A stretch of DNA of 64,000 nt from Proteus terrae (GCF_003144325.1 NZ_PENS01000004.1:186001-250000); one strand, 5' to 3'. Positions 18,435-28,371 are shown, numbered from the stretch's first letter. Numbers and translations: made by a program. The notes: generated by a model not told the origin, from the sequence alone.

Positions 18435-19072
18435 GTAAATTTATCGTTTATCCCGCTGTGAGTAACAAACAGTTAGGGTTTTATATCGACAGCGCTCGCT
18501 GTTCAGGTTGTAAGGCGTGTCAGGTTGCTTGTAAAGATAAAAACAACCTCGATGTTGGACGCAAGTTTCGTCGTGTCTATGAAATCACTGGTGGCGGTTA
18601 TACCCGCAATCCTAAAGGTGCGCTGGTCAATAATGTCTTTGCTTACACGTTATCTATCTCTTGTAATCATTGTGATGACCCAATTTGCGTTAAAAACTGT
18701 CCAACAACAGCAATGCATAAGCGTGAAGGCGACGGCATCGTCATGGTAGATACAGACAAATGTGTCGGTTGTGGTGCTTGTGCGTGGTCTTGCCCTTATG
18801 GCGCACCACAAATGAATCCAGAAACCAAACAGATGTCAAAATGCGACTTTTGCATCGATTTACAGCAAAAAGGTGAACAACCCGTTTGTGTTGCGACTTG
18901 TCCGCTAGGTGCGATCCAATTTGGTCCTATAGATGAATTGCGTGAACGCTATGGCGATTTAGATTATGTCACTGGTTTACCTTCCCCTGAAATAACGCAT
19001 CCAAACCTTGTTATTAACCCACATCAGGGTGCCAATAATGACGGAATTAATAATAAGGGAGAAAGAAAATGA
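18431..19072 (+). CDS. dmsB: DmsB-like electron transfer subunit with four [4Fe-4S] clusters
   Basis: 213-residue ferredoxin-type subunit that carries electrons from DmsC to DmsA. Four cysteine groups are visible: [52 protein letters not shown] and the CDFCIDLQ...CVATCPLGA pair, the expected set for four cubane clusters. The start ATG overlaps the dmsA stop (ATGA) and the stop overlaps the dmsC start, so the three are translated together. No signal peptide is present; such subunits travel with the folded catalytic partner through Tat. Confidence 0.93.
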   Translation: MSKFIVYPAVSNKQLGFYIDSARCSGCKACQVACKDKNNLDVGRKFRRVYEITGGGYTRNPKGALVNNVFAYTLSISCNHCDDPICVKNCPTTAMHKREGDGIVMVDTDKCVGCGACAWSCPYGAPQMNPETKQMSKCDFCIDLQQKGEQPVCVATCPLGAIQFGPIDELRERYGDLDYVTGLPSPEITHPNLVINPHQGANNDGINNKGERK

Positions 19073-19968
19073 ATGAATGGTCATTATTAATCTTCACATT
19101 TATGATGAATTCGACCATCGGTCTTGCGCTAACAACAGGGCTTTTTGCTCGTCGCCTTTCTCATTATCTCAATGCAGAAAGCTACTATCACTTTATGCTG
19201 TTAGCCTTATTTATTATTTGTGGATTAGCCGGTTTAGGCTCTATCGCTTCAATTACTCACTTAGGTGTGCCATTAAATGCCCCTAATGCCATTAGAAATA
19301 TTTTTTCTGCTTGGTTAAGTCGTGAAGTTGCCGTCACTGCTATTTTTGTCGGTTGCCTAGGATTAACCTTTTTATGGCTCTGGCGCACTCGCAAACTCTC
19401 AATGCTTCTATTAAGTACCAGTATTCTGATTGGGCTATTTGATATTTATTGCATGGCATCGATTTATCGCCATACCTCCATTTTGACATGGATGGATCCT
19501 AATACTTACGTGATGTTCTTCGGTGCGATGCTAACGCTTGGTGCGGCTATTTTCTTTTTGCTGATCAAAGTATTACAACGTATAGGAAGTAAGTTAGGTA
19601 TTGAAATACCACAAGACTCTTTCCCAATGCGCTGGAAATGGCAATTATGGGGAATAATGGCATTTAGCTTAATGGGTCGATTACTGTATCAACCTTTTTA
19701 TGAGCAATATTTAACTAGCACGTTATATAGCCAAAAATCGGTGACATTCCCGTTATCACCTGTTCAAGTGTATTACTCCATCGGTTCGTTACGTACTACA
19801 TGCTGGATCTTAGCAACCTTTGCAGTATTGGCTTGTGGCTATAGTTTAGTGAAATTCCTAGCCCCTAAAAATCAAGGTAAACCAACTGAGTCTATTTTTG
19901 CACTTGGCTGCGTTATCGCGATTATCGCTGACTTTATGTTGCGTTATGTTTTCTACTCAATTCACTAA
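19069..19968 (+). CDS. dmsC: DmsC-like membrane anchor subunit
   Basis: 299-residue inner membrane protein with about eight hydrophobic helices, typical of DmsC. It anchors the reductase and oxidises menaquinol. The N-terminal MNEWSLLIFTFMMNSTIGLA and SIASITHLGVPLNAPNAIRN blocks resemble E. coli DmsC, where the histidine of the HLG motif and a nearby glutamate are implicated in quinol binding. It overlaps dmsB by four bases. A 9-base hairpin separates it from the chaperone gene. Confidence 0.9.
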   Translation: MNEWSLLIFTFMMNSTIGLALTTGLFARRLSHYLNAESYYHFMLLALFIICGLAGLGSIASITHLGVPLNAPNAIRNIFSAWLSREVAVTAIFVGCLGLTFLWLWRTRKLSMLLLSTSILIGLFDIYCMASIYRHTSILTWMDPNTYVMFFGAMLTLGAAIFFLLIKVLQRIGSKLGIEIPQDSFPMRWKWQLWGIMAFSLMGRLLYQPFYEQYLTSTLYSQKSVTFPLSPVQVYYSIGSLRTTCWILATFAVLACGYSLVKFLAPKNQGKPTESIFALGCVIAIIADFMLRYVFYSIH

Positions 19969-19999
19969 TTGTAATTGAGCTTGTGGTTTAAATAATAAA

Positions 20000-20028
20000 A
20001 AACAAACCTCATTAATTGGGGTTTGTTT
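20000..20028 (+). promoter_or_regulatory. Hairpin just before the chaperone gene
   Basis: AAACAAACC (20000-20008) pairs perfectly with GGTTTGTTT (20020-20028) around an 11-base loop. It is followed directly by AAGGA, the ribosome site of the next gene, not by a T run. It could limit read-through, stabilise the upstream mRNA end, or restrict ribosome access to the chaperone gene. Confidence 0.5.
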
Positions 20029-20046
20029 AAGGAAATATCAAAAATT

Positions 20047-20616
20047 ATGAGCAGACTCTCTTATTATGCGGCTGCATTTAATTTATTGGGAATTTGTTAT
20101 TTATTCCCACCTGATGATGACACCAATAAAACTGCACTCAACTTTTTTAAAACTGGGGATTTTGCAGCACAGTGGCCTTGTAAAATTGAAAGCCACTTGT
20201 GTGAACGTTTAATTGATTCTGTTTCTATTGAGACAGAGCAATTAAAAATCCAATGGCAAAATCTTTTTGTTGGCCCTAATGCATTACCTGCCCCCCCTTG
20301 GGGTTCAGTCTATTTAGATCCTGAAGGTTTATTACAAGGGGATTCTACCCTTGCACTAAGTGAGTTTTTAAAACGGGAACGTTTAAAAGTAAACACGCCT
20401 TTTCCAGAGCCTGTTGATCATATCGGTTTGATGTTATTTCAAGCAGCGGTATTGGCATCGGAAAACAGAGAAGAAGCGGTTAATGAATTATTATCCCTTC
20501 ATTTGACCACATGGCTACCTCATTATTTAAATAAATTAAAAATGAGTGGGTATAGCCAATTTTATAGCACGTTAACAGAACTGGTAACCATCACGGTGAA
20601 CGCATTCAGAAAATAG
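20047..20616 (+). CDS. TorD/DmsD-family redox enzyme maturation chaperone
   Basis: A 189-residue helical protein of the TorD/DmsD/NarJ family, which binds the Tat signal of the catalytic subunit and holds it until the molybdenum cofactor is in. The key family block LFVGPNALPAPPWGSVYLDP is clear near residue 75, followed by EPVDHIGLMLFQAAVLASEN. I start it at MSRLSYYAAAF (ATG at 20047, AAGGA upstream); the frame also opens with TTG at 20023, which lacks a ribosome site. It is the last gene of the dms operon and a strong terminator follows. Confidence 0.85.
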   Translation: MSRLSYYAAAFNLLGICYLFPPDDDTNKTALNFFKTGDFAAQWPCKIESHLCERLIDSVSIETEQLKIQWQNLFVGPNALPAPPWGSVYLDPEGLLQGDSTLALSEFLKRERLKVNTPFPEPVDHIGLMLFQAAVLASENREEAVNELLSLHLTTWLPHYLNKLKMSGYSQFYSTLTELVTITVNAFRK

Positions 20617-20654
20617 AAATTTATTAACAACTTATCATCCTAACATAATTATTT

Positions 20655-20692
20655 AAGGTAATTTGGACCACGCACCCAAATTACCTTTTTTC
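20655..20692. terminator. Terminator after the dms operon
   Basis: AAGGTAATTTGG (20655-20666) pairs with CCAAATTACCTT (20676-20687), followed by TTTTT. It separates the dms operon from the convergent norR. Confidence 0.88.
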
Positions 20693-20715
20693 GTTTAAGA
20701 CATTCTCTTTTTAAA

Positions 20716-22233
20716 TTATGACAACTTTAATCCTAAGCGTTTTGTTAAACGGCGTAAGTTAGCTGGATCGAGTGATAATTCTCGCGCCGTTGCCGCCCAA
20801 TTTTGGTTATTACGTAGCAATGCTTGTTTAATTAAATCCCGCTGAAATTCATCCGTTGCTTCTTTTAAATTCTTTTCTTCAGAAGGTAATGTTTGAGAGG
20901 CAGAGTGAACTGGATTTTCAGCCCCTAAAGCAAAATGACTAACTTGTAAAATAAGGCTATCAGTTTTATTTCCAGCTCTTGCCAACACAATTGCTCGGTG
21001 AATGGTATGTTCTAATTCACGCACATTACCCGGCCAAGAATAGTGTAATAAATAAAGGCGTAATTCAGGACTAATAATCACCTGCGTGAGATTAAAACGC
21101 TGACGATATTGCTCGCAGAAATAACCCACTAATAGCAAAATATCTTCATCTCTTTCTCGTAATGGCGGAACATGCAAAGGAAAAATGCTTAAACGATGGA
21201 AAAGATCGGCACGGAAATTTCCCGCTAATACCTCTTCCCATAAATCGCGATTCGTTGCCGCTAATACACGTACATTAACGCGTAAATTACGATCATCACC
21301 AATACGTTGAATATCGCCATATTGTAAGACCCGCAGTAATTTGGCCTGAAGTGATAATGATAACTCCCCTATCTCATCAAGAAATAAAGTTCCATTATCT
21401 GCCATTTCAAATTTACCACTACGATGACTAATTGCGCCGGTAAAAGCCCCCTTCACATGCCCAAATAATTCACTTTCTGCCACACTCTCAGGAAGTGCCG
21501 CGCAATTTAAATAGACTAACGGATTATCTGCACGATTAGACATTTCATGAATGGCTTTTACCACCAGCTCTTTACCGGTTCCCGTTTCACCACTCACTAA
21601 GATATTCATATCTGCGGGTGCAACAATTTCTATCTCTTTTTTCAGTTGCATCATCGAAGGCGATAAACCAATAATTTCTGTTTTTACTGTGGGCTTAAAC
21701 GTATTGGTTGGCGTAAATAACATATTTTGATTTTCGAGTTGCTCAATCAATAACGCATTATTTAATGCACCAGAGGTTAATGCCGCAATTAAACGTAATT
21801 CTTCATCACTAAAAGTATCGAACTGATGAGGGTCCATTCCATCAAGTGTTAACGTACCAATTAAATCTTGCCCAGCAAATAATGGTAATCCCACACATGC
21901 ATGAACTTTTAAATGCTCTCTATCTGGGATAAGTCCATCATAAGGATCGGGTAAATCACTGTCCGCAGGGAAGCGAACCACATCCCCTGCACGCGCGATA
22001 GTTTCAAGGCGAGGATGCCCTTCAAGTAAAAATCGACGACCTAAAACATCAGGTACAAGGCCATCTATGGCTAATGGAATAAATTGATGAGGCTCATAAC
22101 GAAGCAACGCAGCTGCATCGCAATTTAGCACTTGCCGAAGCGTGGTCACCAGTCGCTGAAATCTATCTTGATGACCCACATCTTTTTGTAATTCAATGGC
22201 AATTTTAGCCAACACATCAACGGAAAAGCCCAT
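20716..22233 (-). CDS. norR: Nitric oxide-responsive sigma-54 activator NorR
   Basis: 505-residue enhancer-binding protein. Residues 1-170 form the GAF domain that senses NO through a non-haem iron; residues 185-425 form the AAA+ domain with Walker [10 protein letters not shown], the sigma-54-contacting GAFTGA loop near residue 265 and Walker [12 protein letters not shown]; the C-terminal helix-turn-helix is in [20 protein letters not shown]. Length and motifs match E. coli NorR (504). It is divergent from norVW, and the shared gap holds three perfect GT-N7-AC NorR sites. The start has GAGGTG at good spacing; a NorR site overlaps its upstream edge, suggesting autoregulation. Confidence 0.96.
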   Translation of the reverse strand: MGFSVDVLAKIAIELQKDVGHQDRFQRLVTTLRQVLNCDAAALLRYEPHQFIPLAIDGLVPDVLGRRFLLEGHPRLETIARAGDVVRFPADSDLPDPYDGLIPDREHLKVHACVGLPLFAGQDLIGTLTLDGMDPHQFDTFSDEELRLIAALTSGALNNALLIEQLENQNMLFTPTNTFKPTVKTEIIGLSPSMMQLKKEIEIVAPADMNILVSGETGTGKELVVKAIHEMSNRADNPLVYLNCAALPESVAESELFGHVKGAFTGAISHRSGKFEMADNGTLFLDEIGELSLSLQAKLLRVLQYGDIQRIGDDRNLRVNVRVLAATNRDLWEEVLAGNFRADLFHRLSIFPLHVPPLRERDEDILLLVGYFCEQYRQRFNLTQVIISPELRLYLLHYSWPGNVRELEHTIHRAIVLARAGNKTDSLILQVSHFALGAENPVHSASQTLPSEEKNLKEATDEFQRDLIKQALLRNNQNWAATARELSLDPANLRRLTKRLGLKLS

Positions 22234-22247
22234 AAAAACACCTCATA

Positions 22248-22302
22248 GTCATTATGACTGTTATTATGGTCATTTTGACATGATAAAGATAGTCATATTG
22301 AC
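22248..22302. promoter_or_regulatory. Three NorR enhancer sites
   Basis: GTCATTATGAC (22248-22258), GTCATTTTGAC (22269-22279) and GTCATATTGAC (22292-22302) are near-identical 11-base palindromes fitting the GT-N7-AC NorR core, spaced 21 and 23 bases apart. E. coli norVW also has three sites, needed for a NorR hexamer. Confidence 0.92.
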
Positions 22303-22356
22303 AATATTTAAATCACTACAAAAACAAAAATCATTTTAAAACAATAAGATAAGAAC

Positions 22357-22372
22357 TGGCACGCTTCTTGAT
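22357..22372 (+). promoter_or_regulatory. Sigma-54 (-24/-12) promoter of norVW
   Basis: TGGCACGCTTCTTGAT fits TGGCACG-N4-TTGCW with one change. GG is at 22358-22359 and the -12 dinucleotide about 11 bases on, predicting transcription from about 22382, some 40 bases before norV. Confidence 0.88.
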
Positions 22373-22423
22373 TATATCTATACATATCCCTATGAAAAGA
22401 TTAATGAGAAGGAACAATACAAA

Positions 22424-23872
22424 ATGGCTATTCATGTTAAAAATAATGTTAATTGGGTTGGACAACGTGACTGGGAAGTTCGTGATTTTCATGGCACTGA
22501 ATATAAAACATTATTAGGAAGTAGCTATAACAGTTACCTAATACGTGAAGAAAAGAATGTCCTTATTGATACAGTTGACCATAAATTTAGTCGCGAGTTT
22601 GTGCAAAATTTACGAGCTCAAATTAATCTGGAAGAGATTGATTACATTATTATTAATCATGCAGAAGAAGATCACGCTGGCGCTCTTACTGAGCTGATGT
22701 CTTTTATTCCTAATACCCCGATTTATTGCACAGCAAATGCGATTGATTCAATCAATGGCCACCACCATCACCCTAAATGGAATTTTAATATCGTTAAAAC
22801 AGGCGACAGCCTTGATATTGGCAATGGCAAGCAACTAATTTTTGTTGAAACGCCAATGCTACATTGGCCTGACAGCATGATGACCTATTTAACTGGTGAT
22901 GCGATTTTATTTAGTAATGATGCCTTTGGTCAGCACTATTGTGATGAGCGTTTATTTAACGATGAAGTTGACCAAACGGAATTATTTGAGCAATGCCAAC
23001 GCTATTATGCCAATATTTTGACGCCATTTAGTCGCCTTGTGACACCAAAAATTAATGAAATTTTAGGCTTTAATTTACCTGTTGATATGATTGCTACTTC
23101 TCATGGCGTGGTATGGCGTGATAATCCAACACAAATCGTTGAATTATATCTAAAATGGGCTGCTGACTACCAAGAAGATCGTATCACTATTTTCTATGAC
23201 ACCATGTCGAACAATACCCGTATGATGGCAGATGCCATTGCACAAGGTATCAATGAAATTGATCCTAACGTGTTTGTAAAAAGCTATAACGTCGCCAAAA
23301 GTGATAAAAATGACATTATCACCAGTGCATTTCGTTCTAAAGGTGTACTTGTTGGTTCATCAACAATGAATAATGTCATGATGCCAAAAATTGCTGCCAT
23401 GCTTGAAGAGATGACGGGCTTACGTTTTCGTAATAAGAAAGCTGCTGCTTTTGGGAGTTATGGTTGGAATGGTGGTGCTGTTGACCGCATTCAAACCCGC
23501 TTGATGGATGCTGGATTTGAAACCGCACTAGCGCTAAAAACCAAATGGCGTCCAGACATGCAAGCTCAAGAGATTTGTCGTGAATATGGCCGTGAAATTG
23601 CACGCCAATGGGCTTTAGCGCCACTTACTGCAACTCAACCTTGTTGTATAACCTCATCACAACCTGAAGCTATCACAGAGATTGAAGCAATCGACTTAGG
23701 TCCACGTATGCAATGTAGTGTATGCCAATGGATTTACGATCCGGCAGTAGGTGAACCAATACAAAACGTTCAACCTAATACACCATGGAGTGAAGTCCCT
23801 GATAGTTTCTTATGCCCTGAATGCTCATTAGGAAAAGATGTCTTTGATGCGCTTGCAAAGGAGGCAAAATGA
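22424..23872 (+). CDS. norV: Anaerobic nitric oxide reductase flavorubredoxin NorV
   Basis: Cytoplasmic enzyme that reduces NO to N2O without oxygen. Three parts are visible in 482 residues: a metallo-beta-lactamase-type di-iron domain (1-250) with ligands in NHAEEDHAG near residue 81 and later histidines in [10 protein letters not shown]; a flavodoxin domain (about 255-395) starting [20 protein letters not shown]; and a C-terminal rubredoxin with [10 protein letters not shown] and CPECSLG that brings electrons to FMN. AAGGA precedes the ATG. Its stop overlaps the norW start. NorR and sigma-54 control it, as the promoter shows. Confidence 0.97.
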   Translation: MAIHVKNNVNWVGQRDWEVRDFHGTEYKTLLGSSYNSYLIREEKNVLIDTVDHKFSREFVQNLRAQINLEEIDYIIINHAEEDHAGALTELMSFIPNTPIYCTANAIDSINGHHHHPKWNFNIVKTGDSLDIGNGKQLIFVETPMLHWPDSMMTYLTGDAILFSNDAFGQHYCDERLFNDEVDQTELFEQCQRYYANILTPFSRLVTPKINEILGFNLPVDMIATSHGVVWRDNPTQIVELYLKWAADYQEDRITIFYDTMSNNTRMMADAIAQGINEIDPNVFVKSYNVAKSDKNDIITSAFRSKGVLVGSSTMNNVMMPKIAAMLEEMTGLRFRNKKAAAFGSYGWNGGAVDRIQTRLMDAGFETALALKTKWRPDMQAQEICREYGREIARQWALAPLTATQPCCITSSQPEAITEIEAIDLGPRMQCSVCQWIYDPAVGEPIQNVQPNTPWSEVPDSFLCPECSLGKDVFDALAKEAK

Positions 23873-25023
23873 GTACAGACCTTCTCAATAATGGGATTGT
23901 TATTATTGGTGCGGGGTTTGCCGCACGCCAATTAGTTAAAAACATTCGCAAATTTAATGCAGATATTCCCATTACTTTAATTGCATCAGACAGTATTGAT
24001 GAATATAACAAGCCGGATTTAAGCCATGTTATTAGTCTGGCTCAAAATGCGGATGATCTAACAAAACAAACAGCTGAAGACTTTGCACAACAATATCAAC
24101 TAGCCATTTATCCTTATACGCAAATTGTTGATATTAATACGGATGAAAAACGTATTCAAAGTACCAAAGGTGAGCAATGGTATTACGATAAATTGGTATT
24201 AGCCACTGGAGCCAAAACTTATTGTCCTGCTATTTCAGGCCATGAGCTAATGTTTACACTTAATAGCCAACAAGAGTACCGAACTTATGAAGCTCAAATT
24301 CACCAAGCTAAGCGTGTATTAATTTTAGGTGCGGGTTTAATTGGCACTGAATTAGCCATGGATTTTAGTCGGGCAGGTAAAGAGGTGATCCTTGCAGATA
24401 TTTCAGGGCAATTATTATCATCCTTGATCCCGTCTGATCTTAGTGGTCGTTTGCAATCTAGCCTCACTGAAATTGGTGTGCGATTAATGCTGAAATCACC
24501 ATTACAGTCATTAACACAAACTGATAACGGTATTTTAGCGACATTTAATCAACATCATCAATTAACTGTTGATTGTGTTATTGCCGCAACAGGACTCACG
24601 CCGAATATAGAGCTTGCTCATCTTGCGGGTTTGCATACTGATCGTGGGATTGTTGTGAATGAATATCTGCAAAGCAGTAATAGCAATATTTATGCCTTAG
24701 GTGATTGTGCGCAAATCGACGGTAACTTATTACCATTTTTGCAGCCAATACAATTAAGTGCGATGCACTTAGCCAAATCACTCGTTGGTGAAAATAATAC
24801 TCCACTGAATTTACCGCCAATGATTATTCGGGTGAAAACACCGTTAATGCCTCTACATCTTGCCGGTGAAACTGCTCGTAATGACTTAACGTGGAATATT
24901 AATACAACACAATCGGGTGTTATCGCCAAAGGCTTTGATGATAACAATGTATTACGCGCCTTTGTGGTTACAGAAGAGCAGGTAAAAGAAGCCTTTGCTT
25001 TATTAAGAGCGCTGCCCGCTTAA
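23869..25023 (+). CDS. norW: NADH:flavorubredoxin reductase NorW
   Basis: 384-residue FAD/NAD(P)-dependent oxidoreductase that transfers electrons from NADH to the rubredoxin centre of NorV. The N-terminal FAD motif [20 protein letters not shown], the NAD-binding [20 protein letters not shown] near residue 147 and the second FAD motif [12 protein letters not shown] near residue 275 are all in order. The C-terminal region is the short rubredoxin-reductase cap. The ATG overlaps norV by four bases. No terminator follows; ERIC repeats begin 23 bases after the stop. Confidence 0.95.
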   Translation: MSTDLLNNGIVIIGAGFAARQLVKNIRKFNADIPITLIASDSIDEYNKPDLSHVISLAQNADDLTKQTAEDFAQQYQLAIYPYTQIVDINTDEKRIQSTKGEQWYYDKLVLATGAKTYCPAISGHELMFTLNSQQEYRTYEAQIHQAKRVLILGAGLIGTELAMDFSRAGKEVILADISGQLLSSLIPSDLSGRLQSSLTEIGVRLMLKSPLQSLTQTDNGILATFNQHHQLTVDCVIAATGLTPNIELAHLAGLHTDRGIVVNEYLQSSNSNIYALGDCAQIDGNLLPFLQPIQLSAMHLAKSLVGENNTPLNLPPMIIRVKTPLMPLHLAGETARNDLTWNINTTQSGVIAKGFDDNNVLRAFVVTEEQVKEAFALLRALPA

Positions 25024-25045
25024 TTTTAATAGTGATATCGCCAAA

Positions 25046-25326
25046 CAACGCTGCAACTTGAATAGACACAAATAGATACTCTAAATAATTCTAGGTGTAG
25101 CTAGGCGACAAGTGAGCGAGTCACTAGGAGCATACATAAGTATGTGACTAGTGCGAATGAACGCAGTCAACAACGCTACAATTTGAATAGACACAAATAG
25201 ATACTCTAAATAATTCGAGGTGTAGCTAGGCGACAAGTGAGCGAGTCGCTAGGAGCATACATAAGTATGTGACTAGTGCGAATGAACGCAGTCAACAACG
25301 CTACAACTTGAAGTATGACGAGTATA
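25046..25326. repeat. Tandem ERIC-type repeats (two 125-base units plus a partial third)
   Basis: Two units (25046-25170 and 25171-25295) are identical except for a few bases, and a third partial copy ends in AAGTATGACGAGTATA at 25326. The core AGGAGCATACATAAGTATGT, then GACTAG, and the AACGCAGTCAAC stretch match the enterobacterial ERIC sequence as I remember it. Each unit is an imperfect palindrome able to fold as RNA. The array sits between norW and ytfE and ends 13 bases before the ytfE start, so it becomes part of the ytfE leader. Confidence 0.85.
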
Positions 25327-25339
25327 AACAGGTGAAACT

Positions 25340-26002
25340 ATGAACTTACGTGATCAACCACTAGGCCAACTGGCTCTATCTATTTCTGGCGCCAGTGCCA
25401 TATTCCGTCAATATAACCTCGACTTTTGTTGCGGTGGAAAAAGAACATTAAGCAAATCTGCAGAGAAAGCAGGACTCAATATTGATGAAATTGAAAGTAA
25501 ATTAATTGCCCTTTCAGAACAGCCATTAGAAAAAGATTGGCGACAAGCTCCATTGAGTGAAATTATTGATTTTATTATTGTTCGTTATCATGACAAACAT
25601 AGAGCACAATTACCGGAGCTTATTCTACAAGCAGAAAAAGTAGAGCGGGTTCATGAAGCAAAACCGACTGTTCCTAAAGGGCTATCTCGTCAGTTAACGC
25701 TATTATTAGATGAGCTGACAAGCCATATGATGAAAGAGGAACGCATTCTCTTTCCTATGATAAAAAATGGATTAGGAAGCCAAGCAGGAGCACCCATTAG
25801 TGTTATGGAACACGAACATGATGATGCTGGTGAAATTGTTGAAGTGATTAAGTTTATTACCAAAAACGTCACGCCACCACCTGAGGCCTGCACCACATGG
25901 CGAGTTCTTTATAATGGTATTAATGAGCTTATCGATGATTTAATGAATCATATTAGCTTAGAAAACAACTTATTATTTCCAAGGGCATTAGCGGGCGAGT
26001 AG
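25340..26002 (+). CDS. ytfE: Iron-sulfur cluster repair di-iron protein YtfE (RIC)
   Basis: 220 residues, exactly the length of E. coli YtfE. The N-terminal ScdA_N segment [20 protein letters not shown] leads to FCCGGKRTL, the conserved double-cysteine element. The hemerythrin-like four-helix domain supplies iron ligands in [42 protein letters not shown] and [15 protein letters not shown]. The protein repairs or resupplies iron-sulfur clusters after NO or peroxide damage. AGGTGA precedes the ATG. In E. coli it is repressed by NO-sensitive NsrR; no NsrR site is clear here, and it may partly share norVW transcripts through the ERIC array. Confidence 0.95.
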   Translation: MNLRDQPLGQLALSISGASAIFRQYNLDFCCGGKRTLSKSAEKAGLNIDEIESKLIALSEQPLEKDWRQAPLSEIIDFIIVRYHDKHRAQLPELILQAEKVERVHEAKPTVPKGLSRQLTLLLDELTSHMMKEERILFPMIKNGLGSQAGAPISVMEHEHDDAGEIVEVIKFITKNVTPPPEACTTWRVLYNGINELIDDLMNHISLENNLLFPRALAGE

Positions 26003-26013
26003 TCGTGTACATA

Positions 26014-26043
26014 CAGGGGATTTCATTATCCCCTGCCATTTTT
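26014..26043 (+). terminator. Terminator after ytfE
   Basis: CAGGGGAT (26014-26021) pairs with ATCCCCTG (26028-26035), followed by GCCATTTTTA. It lies between convergent ytfE and the LacI-type gene. Confidence 0.75.
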
Positions 26044-26060
26044 ATAACAATCAGTAAACC

Positions 26061-28268
26061 CTACCGCTCACCTTGAGTATCTATTAACAAACGCTGATTT
26101 ATATATTCGATAGTCTCGTCTATCGTCATAATATTATTAACGACATTAGTAATACCTTGTCCGATAATAATTTCGGCTTGGCGCAAATTAAATAATTTGC
26201 CATTTGGTACTGACGATTCTCGTATTCCCTTATTAATTTCTTGATAAGCTAATGTCATCCATGGGTAACGATGGCTAATTTCTTGGTTATGGCTGAAATT
26301 TTGATGATTACTGTTTCCACCTAATAAAATAAGGTGATCCATAACTACAGGGGAATAAAGCCAACGATAAAATTGCTCTGCATATCGTGATTTTTGGCTA
26401 TAACGTGAAACCCCTAATACGCCACCGCCTAATTGCGGAATACTTCCTGGTACAGGTGCAAAACCTGTTTTAGGTAAAATATTGCTATGAGCAACATCGT
26501 TAAATAAATTCATATAAGCGATAAGCATAGCAAGATGCCCTTGCTCAAATTGTCTAACCGACTCACTCCACCACTTATTATGAATATTCTCAGTGATCGA
26601 CAACTGTTTTAAATATTCTTCTAATATTTCACTTGCTAAAGGCATTTCTAATCTAGGAATATTATGGCTTCCTATTAAGCGCCCGCCTTTTGCGTAATAA
26701 CGTAATAGATATTCTGTTGCGATCAATCCTGCACTACCCAATGTTGTTGAAGCTCCCATTGGGCGACTTAATTGCCCTTCTTCATGTTGTTCAGTAAAAA
26801 ACTGCGTCACATTATCGTATTCTTCAAATGTCGTCGGTACAATTAACTCATTACCTGTTTTTTCGTAATACATTCTTTTTAGAATAGGATCTTCAAACAA
26901 ATCTTTTCGATAAAATAGGAGTTGCGCACTGGCATCAAAAGGCATGGCATAAGCAACATTATTCACTAAACTAAATTTCTGCTGAGTAGGCAGTGAAAAA
27001 TTATTTAATAAATCTGTTAATCCGTTACCGATTTTATCTAATGGCTGTAATATTCGTTCCGCAAACCAAGGAAAACAAGCCATATCAATACGTAATAAAT
27101 CATAATATGGATGTAAATGTAGCTGACTTAATATTTGATAAACTTCATCGTATGGATGTATTGCTAAATTAACTTTAATGCCTGTTTGGCGATAAAAATG
27201 AGGTAGTAGTTTTTTTAATGCACTGGTTGAAGGGCTAGGTAAAATCAGTAAATTAAGACTGATATCCGCTTTATCCTCACTGACAACTGCCGGCGTTAAT
27301 GTATAAAGATGATCGCTTTGATTACGCACACAAGTCACATTCTTTTCAGTTATTTCACTTTCATACTCTTCTTGCATTAATGCATCCATGACTTCTAATC
27401 CAAGTTGAGCGTAATTCATTGGAAAGTAATACAACCCTTTTAATACAGGTGGAATATTGTCGCTCAATGCAAAAATAGGAGGGCAATCATTATGGCTACC
27501 GAAATAACTGGCTTGTGTTAAATAACGAGCTTTCTCTATATCTTGAGCAATAAATATGTCTGGGATTTGCTCCATAGAAAAGAAATCAAACGCAATTTTA
27601 TAACTTTCTTCATCTGACGCACAAAGCACCACATTTTTTTTATTGGGTGCATTCTCTAAAAGTCGATTTTGTAATTCATTGGCAAAGTTTTGATTATTTA
27701 AATAGTCGCTACTTCCCATAAAAATGCCCACTAATTTACCTGTGGTTTTTGCAACCTGTTGGCAAATAGCTTCTGCGGCTTGAGCAAAATCGAGTGTGAA
27801 ATATCGTTGAACATTTAGTGGTTCACGATAAACAAATGCAACTTGAGAAGGCGGTAATTTTAACGTGTCAAAATAAATATTTGCATCTTTAAGACAGCTA
27901 ACGGTGATCACTTGTTTATAGCCACCTGCTGCAATTTTCTGTAATGCTTCTAATTCGGTGGTTTCAAGATCATCGGTTAAAAAAAGATCGTAAGTTACCT
28001 CAGGAAAATGAGCAATAGACTGTCTTAAGGAATTAAAAAAAACGGCATATTTTTCAGAAACTAATTGAGGTAGAAGTATGGCAATTTTATGGCTTTTATT
28101 GGTTCTTAACAGTTGAGCCTGTGTATTTAATTGATAGCCCATTTGTTTGGCGGCTTGATACACAGCTTCAATTTTCTCAACACTCACATTCCCACGTTTA
28201 TTCAATACGTTAGAAACCGTTCCATGAGAGACACCTGCTAGTTTTGCTATATCTTTAATCGTTGCCAT
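26061..28268 (-). CDS. LacI-type regulator fused to a solute-binding-protein domain
   Basis: 735 residues, twice the usual LacI length. Residues 1-55 are a LacI helix-turn-helix and hinge (MATIKDIAKLAGVSHGTVSN then VLNKRG). Residues 60-335 resemble the periplasmic-binding-protein-like sensor of LacI proteins (HKIAILLPQLVSEKYAVFF). Residues 345-735 resemble a family 1 extracellular sugar-binding protein (LNLLILPSPSTSALKKLLPH, then the later AYAMPFDASAQLLFYRKDLF and TTFEEYDNVTQFF), but with no signal peptide, so it must act in the cytoplasm. The frame is open throughout, so this is a genuine fusion rather than two genes. It is divergent from a hydrolase-transporter operon, with LacI-type palindromes between them. 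It probably senses a sugar derivative; the ligand is unknown. Confidence 0.82.
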   Translation of the reverse strand: MATIKDIAKLAGVSHGTVSNVLNKRGNVSVEKIEAVYQAAKQMGYQLNTQAQLLRTNKSHKIAILLPQLVSEKYAVFFNSLRQSIAHFPEVTYDLFLTDDLETTELEALQKIAAGGYKQVITVSCLKDANIYFDTLKLPPSQVAFVYREPLNVQRYFTLDFAQAAEAICQQVAKTTGKLVGIFMGSSDYLNNQNFANELQNRLLENAPNKKNVVLCASDEESYKIAFDFFSMEQIPDIFIAQDIEKARYLTQASYFGSHNDCPPIFALSDNIPPVLKGLYYFPMNYAQLGLEVMDALMQEEYESEITEKNVTCVRNQSDHLYTLTPAVVSEDKADISLNLLILPSPSTSALKKLLPHFYRQTGIKVNLAIHPYDEVYQILSQLHLHPYYDLLRIDMACFPWFAERILQPLDKIGNGLTDLLNNFSLPTQQKFSLVNNVAYAMPFDASAQLLFYRKDLFEDPILKRMYYEKTGNELIVPTTFEEYDNVTQFFTEQHEEGQLSRPMGASTTLGSAGLIATEYLLRYYAKGGRLIGSHNIPRLEMPLASEILEEYLKQLSITENIHNKWWSESVRQFEQGHLAMLIAYMNLFNDVAHSNILPKTGFAPVPGSIPQLGGGVLGVSRYSQKSRYAEQFYRWLYSPVVMDHLILLGGNSNHQNFSHNQEISHRYPWMTLAYQEINKGIRESSVPNGKLFNLRQAEIIIGQGITNVVNNIMTIDETIEYINQRLLIDTQGER

Positions 28269-28336
28269 TGACCTTTTTCCATCTCAATTTCTGCTTTCAC
28301 TAGCATACCTGAATTATTTATCGCGACTACTGCTAA

Positions 28337-28353
28337 TTGATTTGAACGTTCCA
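28337..28353. promoter_or_regulatory. LacI-type operator, left copy
   Basis: TTGATTTGAACGTTCCA holds the palindrome GAACGTTC with central CpG, typical of LacI-family operators. Its exact reverse complement recurs at 28523-28539. Confidence 0.7.
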
Positions 28354-28371
28354 CTTTTAATTTGTTTATAA

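Noticed and set aside
22424-23872. Beta-lactamase-type domain suggesting antibiotic resistance
   Set aside because: The H-x-E-x-D-H motif with flavodoxin and rubredoxin domains and norR/norW neighbours shows a flavo-diiron NO reductase.
25046-25326. Direct repeats that could suggest a CRISPR array
   Set aside because: Only two long units plus a fragment, with no spacers, and the sequence matches ERIC elements.
26061-28268. Two genes merged by a missing stop (separate LacI and SBP genes)
   Set aside because: The second half has no signal peptide and no separate start signal, so a real cytoplasmic fusion is the simpler reading.
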